A DNA stretch of 64,000 nucleotides from Marisa cornuarietis (GCA_004794655.1 SMMW01000535.1:2356001-2420000), one strand, 5' to 3'; positions 13,401 through 28,400 are shown, counted from the first letter of the stretch. Notes: a model not told the origin generated them from the sequence alone. A program made the numbers and translations.

Positions 13401-16400
13401 GATGAGAAAAGTAGAGCTTTAAATAGCCACTGTAAACCCTGACATCAGGGCTGACGGTATATATATATATAATCCTTGGACTTAAAATCAAGAGCTACCC
13501 ACATATTCTTGAAAACGGGTGACATTTTTTCCAAAACGTTGAACCACTTCATACTTGTCACTGTATCGCCTTTCTCAAAATTAGAAATTGATAACTGTGG
13601 CCAAAACTCTATTCCATTCACACGAGTAAGCGCGCCCTTGTGATCCCCTGCTCTGAGGAATAGACTTTGGGCGGCCTCATTTTCTTTGGCCATCTGGAGT
13701 CCATCGTATGGCGATTCTGGAGAGGCCTGCTGTCTGCTGGCGGAGCACATGTCCAATCCATCGCCAACGCCTTCGTTGAACCTGCATGGGGATGAACTCG
13801 GCTTCAGTTCTTCGGTGGAGTTCTTCATCGGTGATGGTGTTCGGCCAAAAGATGTTAAGTATGCGCCTGATGCATCTGTTTTGGAAGATGTCAAGCCTGT
13901 TACCGATGTTTTTGGTCATCTTCCATGATTCTGATCCATAAAAGGAGGGTGTTGATCACATTTGACTTGAAGATTCTCAACTTGGTCTTCTGACTGATGT
14001 TTTTTGCCTTCGATGTGCTCCTGAGTGAGCCGAAGGCCTGGCTGGCTTTTGCCAGTCGGGCTCGTATCCCCACCTCTGCATCCCCGGTGTTTGACATCTT
14101 GGACCCAAGATAGGTAAAGCTGTCAACTTCCTCAATCTCTTCTCCATTTAGTCTGACGTTTTCTTGGACTCTAGCGTTCACTCTCATACTTTTCGTTTTC
14201 TTTGCGCTGACCTTCAAGCCAAGGTTTCCAGCTGTTTCTGAAAAGGCATTTGTTTTCTCCTGCATGTCTTGGTGGTGGTGTGACAACAGGACAATGTCAT
14301 CGGCAAAGTCCAAGTCTTCCAGCATTGTTGTTGCTGTCATGGTCATGTACAGATAGATAAGCATAGCAAATAACTTGTTTCATTTTAGACAATGTGTGGA
14401 ATATAAAATGGAGCAGATATATAAAAAGATCAAATTTAAATACATTTTAAGTGACAGCAAAAGATGGACTAGTAGCAGTGATGTATAATGAGCTATATTT
14501 AGCGAGGAAAGCGGGGTACCTTTATAGGTGTTAAAAGAAAGAAAATGCGCTTCTGCTTGTTTATACGACTTGCAGCGCACGTGGCAGTTTTCCTTTGCTT
14601 GGTTGGCGTCTGTTGCGGGAAAAAAATCATTTTCATCCAGAGATGTTTGACATTTAAAAAAAATAAGTTTTTGCCATTGCGATAAGACGTCATAACAGAC
14701 GAAATAAATACACAGAAGAACGTGAGGCCATGTTTCGATGGCTCTGATTGGTTGATCTTTGACCTTCTTGTCCCATATGCAAATGAGGCAGCCTCGTTCG
14801 GTACAGACATTTTGTTGCCAGAGAAATCTCTCTGTACGTAGAGAAAGTTAGCTAGAGAAATCTTTCTGTACTTAGAGAAAGCTCTCTGTAGTTAGAGAAA
14901 TCTTTAATATAATATAAATGAAATAATTTGGTTTTACCGAGTTTTTCTCTCTCTAGCTAAAGAATGCGTTCTGTGTGTAGCAACTACAGAATGCATTCTC
15001 TAGCTAGAGAAAGTAGAGAAAAAATCCCCTCTTGGTGCCCCATAAGAATGTCACGCCAAGAGTTTTGCGAAGCTGTTGACCTTCTCCATCATCAAAGAGC
15101 TGCTGACGGCAGCTGTAGACTTAGAGCTTGGCTGAACCAATTGGGGAGAGCTGCCCCAACATTATCTGCCTAACTGGTCCATCTGCGCTTTTGTTTAGGG
15201 TTCTTGTTTCTCCAGTGGTCGATGATCTGGTCTTTGTACTTCATTATCCGCGATATCTGGCAAGGATGCACACCGTAGGTCATAGCGATGGATTCGTATG
15301 GGGATTAATAGGGCTTTCCTGTAATACATGAACTGAGAAACTCGCATGGTGAAGTCAACCTACAAGCAGAGGAAAGGTGTCCTGCTAATGTCATTCTATG
15401 AAAATTATACTTTTCCCTCACAGTTTTCATCACTTAAAAACAGCAGGCCAATTTTGCACCCCCCCCCCCTCCGTGACTGGTCCTTCCCCACCCACCAACA
15501 CCGCCCCAAACTCGCGCCCTTTCCCGCCCCATTGTCGACCCCTCTCCGCCCTCTAATTCCCCCACTGGTTAGCTGGTCACTGCAAGTGCGCCCTGGAATA
15601 ATGGGGTTTTCCTGTAATACATGTACTGAGAAACTAGCGTGGTGGTCAACCTACAAGCAGAGGAAAGGTGTCCTGGTAATGTCATTCTGTGAAAATGATA
15701 TTTTTCCCTAAAATTATTCATCTTTCAAAAAAAACAGCAGGCTATTTTTGCGCCCCTCCCCCTCTAATAGGTAGAACAGGCCATGCGTATGCCTGTATTC
15801 TCTTTCCCACGTCGACTCGTTCAGCCAAGGAACGACAGGGCGTTTTGCTTATTTGATGTCGCCATGATAGTTATCACGAAGCTGTTATCACTTCTCTTCA
15901 CATACTGTATAGTATTCACACGATTTTGGTCATTTTTGGACAGCGGCCAGGGCATGGAAGTGTTCATGTCTTCAAGTCAAATGAAGAAGCATCGCTCAGG
16001 TTGTCGTGTTCAAGAAGCGATTTTTCTGCCCAAAAAAAGAAACAGCTGAATTTGGAATACAGCCCTACAGATTGGAACTTTATTTAGAAGCTTCGAATGA
16101 AGTTAAAAAAATAATTAAATGGTCCAAACTGAATTCATTCAACAGACTAGTAAGTCAATCAGATCAAAATCTAATGGACAACAATAATTAGAACTGACTG
16201 CTGATAAGGATTTTTTTACAATTAAAAATATAATGATAGTTTGAAACATGTTTATCCATGTAAAAATTTATTTCTTCTTCATTTAGCTGCATGCAAAATT
16301 TTCTATTTACTGATACTCACACCTGTTCCCGTTTAAGACCTTGTAATATGTTTATCATTCTCAACCCTTTTTTATTCCTTTTCTAGCTGTTTCTATCACG

Positions 16401-19400
16401 CACATCAATGGTGCCCTCACACTGTCAGTTGTTTTTAGCATTATGCTGGATAAAGATACGACTGATGATAATGTGTTTGTGACTGTCACACAATGTTACT
16501 TGTAGACCAGAAACTGTCGATGTTGCCTATCTGGTGCTTGATCTACCAGCAGTCGTAGTTGGTTTTAACATCTCTTGCTTTTGTATAGTAAGCACTGCTG
16601 TAGGAATAAGATTTCTTCGTTTTACTGAAAGTCCAAGACTTGCTTGTACTGTATAAGTGACTAGATAGCAATCGATTTTGAAATGTTTTGAGCAAATTCT
16701 TGAGTACAGTGTGGGGACGAAGTTTGCACGCACGTTTGAACAAAGTGAATCCACTGGCGTTTGATCCATTATCTTTAGGATTTCCGTAATGAGTACAAAC
16801 TAACTCCATTTGAGTGCCGAAGAGAACATTCAGCAACAGTACAATGAGTCCTGGTCAGTTTTCTTTTACCGAGGATTGCATCTTTTCTCTTTGACAGCTT
16901 GTGCAGATGGTGCTATTTTTAGAAATACGTTCGTTTCGTCACTTCCTGTTTTCTCGACAAATCCAGGTGTGCTTAAGAGAACATATCAATATATAATCTA
17001 TCATGCCTCTTTGTCATAAAATACCACTGGAATATGTTTTTCTGTGATACTTTGTGCTCTGTTTCTAGCGATTTTTGCTCAGCAATCGACTTGAACTTTA
17101 AAAACCAGAGACTTTAAATTAAAGAGTGTGTGATGATAAGAGTTATCCCGGTAAGGACATCCGGAGTTTTATGTACGTTTTAGTGATGTTCGAGATGACG
17201 GGTCAGCCATATTGCTTTTGTTAAAATAAATACATTTTGTCATCAAATCCACAGTGTCTTGTGTTGGTCGGCTGAGAGCTCGCAGCACGATACATGGTGT
17301 CCGAAGTCGGATCAGTTATATAACAGAGAATCAAGCAAGCTGCTGAATGGCTCCGATTTCAGCGTTTCAGATGTGCATCAAAATTAAGTAAAGACGATGA
17401 AGCAGTTCAGGTCAGTGCTTTGATCTACACTATGGGCAACGACGCAGAACGCATTTTCATGTCATTTAGTCTAGATCCACGACAGCAGCAAGAGTACGAC
17501 ACTGTTCTGGGAAAGTTCGATGACTATTTTGTTCCAAAACGCAATATCATCCATGAGCGTGCACGATTTTTCGCTAGAAATCAGAAACCAGACGAGAGTA
17601 TCGAAGAATACATTAGAGATTTGTACGAGCTCGCTGCAAAGGCAGACAAGAGACAAAGATAAAGCCATCAGAGATCGCCTCGTGCTAGGGATTCCCGACA
17701 GAGATTTGTCTGAAAAATTACAATTAACTGCAGATTTAACACTGCAAGACGCCATTTTGCAGGTACGGCAACATGAGCAAGTGAAAGCACAGCTTTCTGA
17801 TCAACGTCGCACAAATGTGGACGCACTGCAGTCAAAGAAAAGTGCTGCTGGTACTGGTGGTGCGCAGCAAGCACATAGTCAGTGCAAAGGTGCAACTGGC
17901 AGTTTGCGCGGCTTCAGTGGTCGTCGTCGCGGTAGAGCAGAAAAGAGTGACTCTGCATCGTCAGCAGTTAACGTGTCAAGCTGTACTTGTTGTGGCAGGC
18001 GGCACGCTAGCACATGCGTTTGCCCAGCTCAAGGAAGGAAGTGTAATAAGTGTGGTAGGCTTGGACACTTTGCTACAGTGTGCAGAACAAAGACAATGCA
18101 GGCAATTGAAGAAAAACAAGTATAGGAACATTTTGTAGGGACTTGGTGCAGTGACAGTAGAGAACCATCATGGACAACTGTACTACAATTTGGCGGTTGT
18201 GATGTCAAGTTCAAAATTGACACAGGGGCAGATGTTTCTGTCATTTCATCTACACAGTTCAAAAAGTTGTCACCACGTCCCAAGCTATTGAAGACCAATG
18301 TAGTGCTAAAGAGTGTAGGAGGAGTCCTGAAGTGTGATGGACAGTTCATTACTACAACAAGAGTTCATGACCAGCTTAATGTACTGAGAGTGTTTGTTGT
18401 GCAAGCAATCACTGAAAATCTGCTTAGCAGTGAAGCAGCATCCAGAATAGGTTTAGTGAAGAAGATAGAGGCTGTCAATGCTTTATTTGGCAAACTTGAC
18501 AAGACACCTGTGCAGTGTCCACCACTCAAGATCATCTTGAAAGAAAACATTGAGCCATAAAGTGTTCATGCAGCAAGGAGAATACCAATACCATTGCTGG
18601 ACAAGGTTAAGGAAGAATTAAAAAGAATGCAAGAAACAGGGATTATAGAGGAAGTAACAGAGCCAACAGATTGGTGCTCTCCCATTGTGCCAGTAATGAA
18701 GAAATCAGGTAGCATACTTATTTGCATTGATTACAAGAAACTCAATACTGCAGTGAAGCGAGAGCAGTACACCTTGCCAACTCTGGAAGATATTTCACAG
18801 AAGCTCTCTGGATCAGCAGTTTACAGCAAACTGGATGCAACATCAGGTTTCTATCAGATTCCCCTTGATTCAGATTCTGCAAAACTTAGTACATTCATCA
18901 CTCCATGTGGGAGATATTTCTTCAAGAGATTACCATTTGGCACTTCATCAGCTCCAGAGATCCATGGAGACTATCCTAAGGATGAACCCAACATAATCTA
19001 CTATTTTGATGATATCCTTGTTTATAGTGAGAATGAACAAGCTCACAAGAAACTTGAGAGGGTCACGAAAACACTTGCCAGCGCTAACCTGAAACTCACC
19101 TATGAGAAATGTGAGCTCAGGAAGCATGAGATTGAATTTTGGGGTCATAAAATCATAAAATGGAATTTCACCAGACCCATGAAAGGTTGAAGCAATAATC
19201 GCCATGCCAGATCCAACTAATGTACCCGAGTTGAGGAGGATGCTGGGCATGTGCTACTTCTTAGGGCGGTATTTGCCAAGTCTGTCTACAGTACTTCAGC
19301 CACTGACGCAACTGCTGGGGAAGGATCAAGAGTGGAGTTGGGGCTCGATGCAAGTCAAAGCCATGGCAGATATGAAAAAAACTGCTTACTTCAGCACCAA

Positions 19401-22400
19401 CCCTCGCATTCTACGATCCGGTAAATTGTCAGCTTACAATTGTCCGCTCAGATGCTAGTAGTTATGGCATTGGTGGCGTGTTGCTACAGCAGCATCCTGA
19501 AGGTCTCAAGGCAGTGGCATATTGTTCAAGAACATGACTGCTAGTGAATGCAGATATACACAGATAGAGAAAGAAACACCGCCAGCAGTCTGGGCTTGTG
19601 ACAAGTTCAGAGGATACTTGATTGGTCTTGACAATGTTCAACTACAGACTGATCACAAACCTATTGTGCCACTAATCAACAATCGTGACTTGCAAGATAC
19701 TCCTATCAGATGCCAACGCATGTTGATGTGCCTCATGAAATTCAGCATCACTGCAGAGTATGTGCCAGGGAAGAAGCTTGTCACTGCAGATGCTCTATCC
19801 TGAAGTCCTCAGTTAACCACTGCTAAATCTGATATTATAACACTTTCAGAAGATGTTGAGGCATATTTGAGCAGTGTAGACATTTCATGGTCATGTGCAG
19901 CTTCAGATAAGCTTCTGAAAGAGATTGAAGAGACAAGAAAAGACAGACTGATTCAAGCAGCAATTTGCTACACTAATGAAGGCTGGCCAAAATACATTAC
20001 AGATGTAGAAGATAATCTTTGTGACTATTATGCAGTGCGCATGGAACTTAGTGTGCACCATGGTCTCCTTACCAGAGGAACACGTATTGTTGTGCCAGCA
20101 CCACTTCATGATGATATCCTGAAGAGGATACATGAAGGTCATCAAGGAATCACTAAGTGCAGAGATAGAGCAAAAGCAGCAGTTTGGTGGCCAGGTATCA
20201 ATGGCAAGATTAAAAGAATTGTCGAATAATGCAGACATTGCCAGAAGAAGAAACCTACACAGAACAAGGAACCTTTAATACCGACAAAATTACCACAATC
20301 ATACCTTGTGTTTGTAGATTATTATTCGGGCTTTATCGATCTTATGCACATCAAGATTAGTACATCAGCAGAAGTTATCAAACTTCTGAAGAGCATGTTT
20401 GCACGACCAAGGAATTCCAGAGATTCTTGTTGCAGACAATGGAAGGCAATTCACATCTAGGGAGTTCCAGGAATTTACAGTAAAGTGGGGATTTCAACAT
20501 GTTACAGCAAGTCCACACTTTCCACAAGCCAATGGAGAGGCTGAAAGAGCAGTTAAAATTGCCAAAAAGATTCTGCAGCAAGATGAACCTGAATTAGTTC
20601 TATTGATATACAGAGGCACAACTATTTCTGCGACAGGATATAGTCCAGCAGAATTAGCCTGTGGAAGAAAACTGAGAACTACATTACCTACATTGCCTGA
20701 GAACCTTGAGTCAAGGACATTTGATAAAGCAGCTGTAACAGCGAGCGATGCAAAAGCAAAGCAGTCTTACAAGAACTGTTTTGACAAACGTCATGGGAGC
20801 GCACCCACTTGACGAACTTCATCCAGGCGACACTGTATTGCAGAAGCTAGATGGTGAGAAGCGCTGGGGAAGTCCAGTCATTCTGCAGCAGTGTACTCCG
20901 AGGTCATATATTGTACAAACACCAAGAGGCAGTTTTCGACGCAACAGATGTCATCTCAGAAGGTCAAGAAACTTCGAGCCGAAGCAGTCCAATTCCAAAC
21001 CCAGTCCTGTCCAAAATGACTTTTCCCTTTATACTTCCCAAGTCCCAGTGACAGGTGAACCAGAGGTTGATTCTAGTCTCAATGAGCCCATATCCAAGTC
21101 TGAACCAGAGACAGCGCTTCATGTTAGTGATCCTAGTCAATGTCCAGAATTGACATCTAGTAAAGGTGGTCTTGCTACAGAAGCAAGATACAGTGCTACT
21201 CCAGATCCAGGAGATTCCCATCCCAGTAGCAGCTCAGCACCTAGAATGACTCGTAGCGGCAGAATTATCACCCTGGCAGCGTGATATAAAGACTGATAAT
21301 TATGTTTTGAACATTGATTAGAGAGTAAAGATTCTCCCCATCAATTGAAGAATCTCAAGGGAGGGGAGATGTGATGATAAGAGTTATCCCGGTAGGGACA
21401 TCTGGGGTTTTATGTACGTTTTGGTGATGTTCGAGATGGCGGGTCAGCCATGTTGCTTTTGTTAAAGTAAATACATTTTGTCATCAAATCCATAGTCTTG
21501 TGTTGGTCGGCGGAGAGCTCGCAGCACGGTACAGAGTGTCTCTGTTAAAAATGAAACCCATAGTCTTTGAGCTGAAAGGGAAAACGCCTCAATTTGTGCA
21601 TCAACCGAAGTGCGCACGGACGTGAACCAGCACCACTGGGCGGGGAACTAAGGAAAGTAATTTGATTAGATAGCGCTGAGGTAACAGAAGACAAGCGCAT
21701 CAGTAGTAACAATAAATAAATGAGACTCTGAGCCACAATTCCTCTCAAAATAACAAACATTGCATAAAAATGCAGCATGACTATGAATGTACACTTAACA
21801 AAGCAGTGGTTTAAAATGAATTGGAAAAATTGGGCTTTCCTTTTCATCCATGTTCATTTCACTTCTGAAAAGCTTCGCATGATAGCATTTAATATATTAT
21901 CTAAATGCATACCCTTTTTGATTCACGTTTTAAATAAAGATAGCACATCCCTTTTAGGCAAAATATACAGTAATTTAAATTTGATAAGATCAAAACAGAC
22001 AGATCATGATTTTAAGCATTATTTTACAAATATGCACATAAATGCACTCACCTAGATACCACAGTTTCGAAGCAGAGGTGAGGTTAATAGGATGAGTTAT
22101 GGACAGGAAGCGTTAATGGGTTCTGTAATTGAAAACAGCACAGACTGAAGCTCGTATTCATAAATAGCAATTTACTCATGGGTAAAATTGCCCTAACTTG
22201 GCTAGAGAGCTGGGTGGCTAAGTTAGGCAAACTCCCGATTTATGTCACTAAATAGGTGAAATTACCTAATCTACTGTCATAGCAGAAATTAACAGAAAAA
22301 AAGGTGAGATTCAAGTCAAACTGATTCAATCTAACCAGATCATGTTCCTCGAGTAAATGTTTGAGGAGAAAAATATTTATGTTCATATGTAAACAAAATA

Positions 22401-25400
22401 AGGAAAAGGAGAGGGGAGAGCATTATGTCTGTTGCGATATTCAGTTTTTGTTTTTTTATTATGTCCGCTACTCTCAGATTATATATGAATTCAATAAAAC
22501 GATATGCACCACACGTTTCTGCACGTTTATATCTGACTTGTTTATTTGTGTGCAGAAAGAGTCTGTGTTCGCTTCTGTTGAACTAGCTCAATCCCCTCCA
22601 TGTTTACCCTGCATGGGAGAAATTTATCCCAAGAGCCCCTCTTCGATTTACTACCGGCTGGTAAAACAATTCGGGTAGCCTGTCCCGAGTCCATAAATAC
22701 GGGGTTTTATTCATTATCTGTGGGTAGCCGGATTACATAGTTTCAAGTAACAGCTAGCATGAAGACAGGTAGTTGATAGAGGTTTACGGCTTGCAAAGTG
22801 TTGACTCAGGCTGTAGGTACTGAACGGAGATAAAGCAGATTCCGAGGGACATATCCCCCTAAATGCGCCACCGATGGTCGCAAAACATTTTTCCCGTCTG
22901 CCCCAAACTGCCCTATCTATGATTAGTGAGTAGCCTATCCGTGCACCTTTGAAAAAAAAAAGCTCCTTCTTTGGTTGTCTGACGTATACTCAGACCTTTC
23001 TGTGTGAGCAGACGAGGAGAAGAAAGAGCAAGAGATCGAGTTTCCGATTCCATTAATTCTCTAATCAAGGTCCTCATTAACAAAATTAGAGTAATCAGGT
23101 TGACCATGATACTAATGATGAAGATTGATATTTTGGTACTGTGGTTGACTTGTTGACCGCGAACACAGGTCTGTCGTTGTTATTCTTTATCCTTATCTTC
23201 CACTATCACATTGTCTTTATCTGCCATGTAAGTCAAATCTCGCTGTGGCCTGACGATCCGAGAATGCTATTTTCGTAACCTTTTAATGCTGTGGAGTAAA
23301 TCTGCACTGTTTATTTATTTTAGTGTGATACATTGACACGTAAGCACCTACATAAGTAAATAGCCATCCGCTGCTAAATTTACAATATTCGTCAGGTATA
23401 TGTCTGCACCGGCAAAGGTTCACTCAGCCCACTAAACACACACTTCACGTTCAACACGCAAGTCTAGGACAAGCCCAGCTTACATAAAAGAGAATGACAC
23501 TTAGGTGGTGGCGGTATTTTACTGTTATTCTTCGGCACTAATTACATGTCTAACTCGCCGGGATGCTGCTGTCTTGTTGCAACAGGCTGCAGCACCTTGC
23601 CTGGCCTGCGCAAGTTCATCGCCGAGGGCTCTGCGTGCCGTCTCTTCGCCTTCCTGCACATCGCGGGTCATGGCTTGGCGTCGGCGGGCTGCGCTGGCTT
23701 GTGTAAGAACGCGGGAGGGGGTGGGGAGGTCCTGGGGGGGGGACACGCTGGCTCGATCGTGTGCGGACTGGAGAGAAAGAGGGGAATGGGACCTGTGCTA
23801 GTTATTCCCCGGAAACGGTGGGGTACGCGGTAGAATCCCCATAACGGAGGCACAGATATTAAACGTATGATTGAATAATTCATATTATTGCAGTAGTTGC
23901 CAAATGCGCATCAGCCGTTGCTGTGTCGCTCAATATGATGCCTGCATTGTAGAGAGAGAGAGGAAAAGCGCATGTTCTGCTACGCGGATAGTAATCCAAG
24001 TCTCACATAGGGAGCAGCAAGGGATCCGGGTTCTGCCAAAGATATATGGCAACACGTTCTTGCCCTTTGCATATCTTTCGAGGCTCTTGCTACGGCTGAC
24101 GTGAAAGACTTCTAAAGAGCGCATTTGGCGGATGAGAGAAAGGAGATATGATATATATGGGAAGGTCCAGTTGAAAATTAAAATCGGATGAGTTATATTC
24201 TTTATCGCAACTTTGCTAAATCACATCTGTTGCCTGTGGCTAAATACAAAGTTTTATAGAATACATAGATTCGCCGAAGGTGGAATACTGCAACATATCT
24301 AAGGGACAAGCTAAAGAAACGAGCAAACGCGAACTAGAAAGACCTATTTAGCTAATCAAGGTAAAAAAATATTTAATTTGATACTCATTATATATAGTGC
24401 AGTGGCGTAGGAACAGGGGGGGGGGCAAGGGGGGCAGCCGCCTCCCCCAAAAAAGATGCTGGGAAGGCAAGAATGTGAACGTTATTCATTGTCAGCATGG
24501 AGCTTGCCCCCCCAAAGCCGAGCATCTTCCTACGCCACTGTAGTGAAGTTACGTAGCCGAGCCGACCAACACAAACATTTCGACACACGGGTCTGGTTCA
24601 CGTCTCTAATTCATTCTGGCAAGTGGTCAACCGTTCAACACACGTGACGTGTTGGCAGCAGCATCGATACTATGTGAAGTGAGTGCAATAAGAGCGACGT
24701 GCTTATACACTCGATGATAGAATTCTGCACGCTCTTGTTCTTTTTAAAGAACGCAGAATTTCTAGGATTTCTCAATAAATTTCCTGATATTGTGTAACAC
24801 AGGGCCCCTCCACGCTTCGGTTCCTGTAGATCATTTTAACAAACGCTGGTAGGATAGTCTGCCGAATTCAATAACCACTCGATCCCTCCCCCCCCCCAAA
24901 AAAAATCATAATAACGCCAGTGTGTTTCCTTTAGGAACGGTTCAGATCTGTGCTGGCTAAGAAAAGAGAGATGGAGAACCCTGCATTCGCCTACGTGCTT
25001 AACAGCAGTGACATTTGCACAGAAGACGAATCGATACTGCGGGAACGATAAAAGCGCGGCTGCGGTTGGTATCTGTGGGCTGGGGAGGGGACGGGGGTGA
25101 GGGTGAAAACTGTGGAGAGCTGGCAAATGCACGGCAGCCCATTTCTGGGCACCAGATGAAAGGCATTGCTTTATCGATTTTGTTGTTCGCAATTCTATCC
25201 GATAGAGGGAAGAACCGCAAGTTGTGCCATTTGCGACACTACAGCCTGTAGATAGTTTGCACGCAGCCAATCGAAACCGGTTTCAGGCACAAAGAAACAA
25301 TAGCTGGCTGCCGCTAGTGCCGCTGACAGATAGGGGCGCTTTCTTTTTTTAAACCCACTCCTTTGATTCCTTTTTTTCCGTTTAACTCTATCGAGGCCAC

Positions 25401-28400
25401 GCGCTGTTCCATCTACATTTAGCTGTGAGGTTATATTGCTGTTTTTTTTATTATACGTGGCACGGATTAAAGTTTCAGATAAAACCTTCATTTGTTGAAC
25501 TGCGTTTAGGAAACTGTAAACAAATCTGTATGCAAATTTGTGCCCATCCGAACAAGACAAAGTTGGCATGAAAAATCTGCGGACGTGAGACAAAGCTTAA
25601 GTACGTCTGCAAGAATAGGCGCGCTTGTCAACTCTCCTCGCGATCCGTCATTAGGTTCGTTCCTGTAAGGGCTGTGCTAGTAACTTGAAACAGACTATAG
25701 CCCTTGAAGCTCCTACCCTCCCTCGCCCTCTTTCCCCCTCTTCCCGACAGTCGTTAAGCCTCGTTGTGGCCCAGCCAGAAGTGAACATGTGGCGGCCATA
25801 CTTTCTCGCGTGGCTTAGTCATCATAGCACGACTCAACCACTAGTCCCTGATGGTACAATTTCGTTTTATGCTAAACAGTAATGCTTCAGTTTTTTAACT
25901 ACGTGTTTAAACTAAATGCTGTCTGTTCGATAACAGTTAAACAGCAGCAACCCTTAGCATCTAATGAACACACGTCTTTATCACAACTCATTTTTGTTTC
26001 GCTGAAAACAAAAATTAGACTATAGCGGAAGTCACTTCACTAAGCTGCAATCTGTCACAGCAGAACTTGCGGATGCATTCTGAGCTGTCAACATTGTTTT
26101 CGGGGAAAAAAGCGATTTATGAAAAAAGGGAAGTGTTTTAGAATTAAAGATCCGCCGTATTGCCGACTTGTGGTATAAGCTGATGTCGGCGAAAACACCG
26201 AGAACATTCACTTCTGATGAGAAAGACCAAGGATTTTACGACTGCATTTTTTCCTTCCCGGCAGACGCTTGGGCGCAACGATTATCGCCTGTCACCTATT
26301 CAGTGAAGGTTGGCTGTCCTGGGTTCAGCTTTCGTCTCGGGCACGCTGTTCTTTCTCTGCATATGGCATCTGTTTACAGGGCTTGCCTTGCCGTGATATG
26401 GCCTTAGTTGCTGGCTCGGGATAAAACACAAATCCCTCCCACCTCCCTGCAGACGCTTACAGTAAGGCGTGTACTTGTGCTTGGGAAGGGTGGAGATATT
26501 TCCGAAGCGTTCTGCTCAACCTCTAAAGTCTAAACGACAGCCCCCGCTGTTGGCCCAGCCAAGATCTCGTGCTGTGGTTCGATCGAAACAGCCAGCAGGA
26601 GAGAGGAAGAAAAAAACCCACAAAAAACAGTGCGTGCGCTGATCCCTTATCAGCATGCATTGTCAGCACAATGAACCTGTTCAACTGTCTCTGTGCAAAG
26701 TCTGCAGCTCAACAGAGGGCGCTTGCCAGCTGCAAGCAAAACAACCTTGAAAGCAAAGCAACGTGTCTGACCACCCTGACTAGAAACTGTCATGGCCTGA
26801 CCCAGCCCTTTTCCCGCTCCCCACCATCTGCCACCTCACAGCTGTGGCGCCATTGCTGGCCGGTCACCATATGCTGCAGCAAGACGAGCGAGGCGCCGGC
26901 ACACAACAGATCGACTGTCGGGCTGCAACGACTGGCTAAGTAACACACTCGGGAGCAGGGAGTTGCTGGGGTATTGCATCAGATTGGGTGTCAACTGACG
27001 CTATCAATAAGTGACAAATGTCAGCGACGCAATTTAAAGATCCGCAAATAGGAAGAAAAAAATAATAAAGATGTGCGTAGATGTAGCTGGGGAAAGCTCG
27101 TTCGAGCGACATATGCGCAGGTCCTTTCATGTTTTACTACGCCAGGCATGTCATTGCAATCTCAAAAGGCTTGGCGTTTTGCTCTCAAAATGCAATACCG
27201 TCACAGGAAAACCTGTTTGACAGGAGCCATGGAACATGTCCTGCTACGTCGAGTGTTTTAGTCCACGTCTCATGTGATCTGAATGTTTTCGTCAGTGCCA
27301 TGCAGTGTTTTACGCCATGTCAAAGTCATGTCGATTGTTTTAGCATATGCAAAGCTATGAGGAAGGCAATGATTATAAGGATAGAACGGAGAAGCTTTAT
27401 TGACGCCCATTATCAATTTAAAGGAGGCGGACTTCCCGGTTGTCTCCGTTTTCTCGGAAGTCTTATTTTCTTTTCCCTTAAAGAAACTCATCCGTTAACG
27501 CTCTTCCCAATCACATCGATATGAACAAAACCACAACAGATGCTTTAAAAAAATAGGACATAAACGTGGATGGTGTGTTAAACTGTCGTCTGCCGAAGCA
27601 AAGCACGCATGCACGGTAACACGCGCGTATTTCCTGCATGTTGGTCTCATAAACAGTAGGCGAGTAGACCAACTTTCCAAATCTGAATTGAAGACATTTC
27701 AGGGCTGTTTCCAACCATTTAAAATTTTCTGATGCTGAGTATATAAAACCAGTTTGGCTCACCTTTTGGAGAGACAAAAACGGTACAAGAAGGCACACCC
27801 ACAAATCGGGTACATGTAACCTCTTTATTCGTATTACAGGTGAGTTTTGCTTTCAAGGTTGTCACATTAAAGACCATGTACATACAACCAGATGTTTCAA
27901 AAGTCCGCTGACTCCTCAATCCCGTCTCCCGCCCTTTCCCTCCCTCCACCCCACCAGGCAAGGAAAAGTTTTGTGTGAAGTCATCCCAGCCACGCACATG
28001 AACGCTGGCACGATACGCGTGGCCGTTTGGCCGGTTGCCAGGGGGTCGGTTACTGTTTTGCCTCATGTCTTGGCATCTTGCCAACCTGACAAAACAAAAA
28101 AACAAAGCCGTGCACACAGTTCGTGCGTCCTTGCCATGTTGCATGTGGCAAGTCGCTCGGGGAACGAGTCTTCCCCTGAGGCCCAGATTGCACATTTTGA
28201 CCTCAAGCCACCTTAACAAACATCTACAGTGAACTATAAACCTTTGCACTGCTGGAGGGGTGGGTGGGATTGTCAGAAAGGACAAAGTGCTCCTTCCTAC
28301 CTGCAAGCCAAGGGTTAGCATGCATGCATTATGTCCAAATGGTTGGTTGGTTTATTTAGTAGTAACGTACGTGCTTCCACCTTGAGATGATTTCGCACTA

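Larger units (their letters stand above)
17129..21533 (+). mobile_element. Ty3/gypsy LTR retrotransposon, full-length but inactive
   Basis: The element is bounded by two LTRs (17129-17294 and 21370-21533) that start TGTGATG and end TACA, and is flanked by the 5-bp target duplication GAGTG (17124-17128 and 21534-21538). A primer binding site starting TGGTGTCCGAAG follows the 5' LTR, and a purine tract (AAGGGAGGGGAGA) precedes the 3' LTR. The internal order is gag with zinc knuckles, protease, reverse transcriptase, RNase H, integrase, which is the Ty3/gypsy order. In-frame stops at about 18123, 18558, 19188, 19801 and 20227 plus frame changes show that it cannot make a working polyprotein. I see no envelope gene. 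It sits inside intron 1 of the deacetylase gene in the same orientation. Confidence 0.93.
10435..23585 (+). other. Deacetylase intron 1, a sink for mobile elements
   Basis: This 13.2-kb intron carries a 30-bp tandem repeat (10681-10749), two LINE relics in opposite orientations (12150-13190 plus, 13670-14364 minus), a tandem AGAGAAA-rich tract (14816-15025), a pair of 150-bp duplicates (15311-15460, 15603-15757), a Ty3/gypsy element (17129-21533) and a hairpin-forming segment (22145-22290). I see no host exon between the two borders. Confidence 0.8.

Noticed and set aside
13445..13894. 149-codon minus-strand open frame overlapping a LINE relic
   Set aside because: Its first half is the wrong frame of the LINE fragment at 13670-14364; the rest has no known domain.
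13686..13928. Plus-strand frame over the same LINE
   Set aside because: Antisense shadow of the minus-strand reverse-transcriptase fragment.
14816..15025. Possible CRISPR-like or satellite array
   Set aside because: Units vary in length and sequence, spacers are not unique blocks, and the host is a eukaryote; treated as a degenerate tandem repeat.
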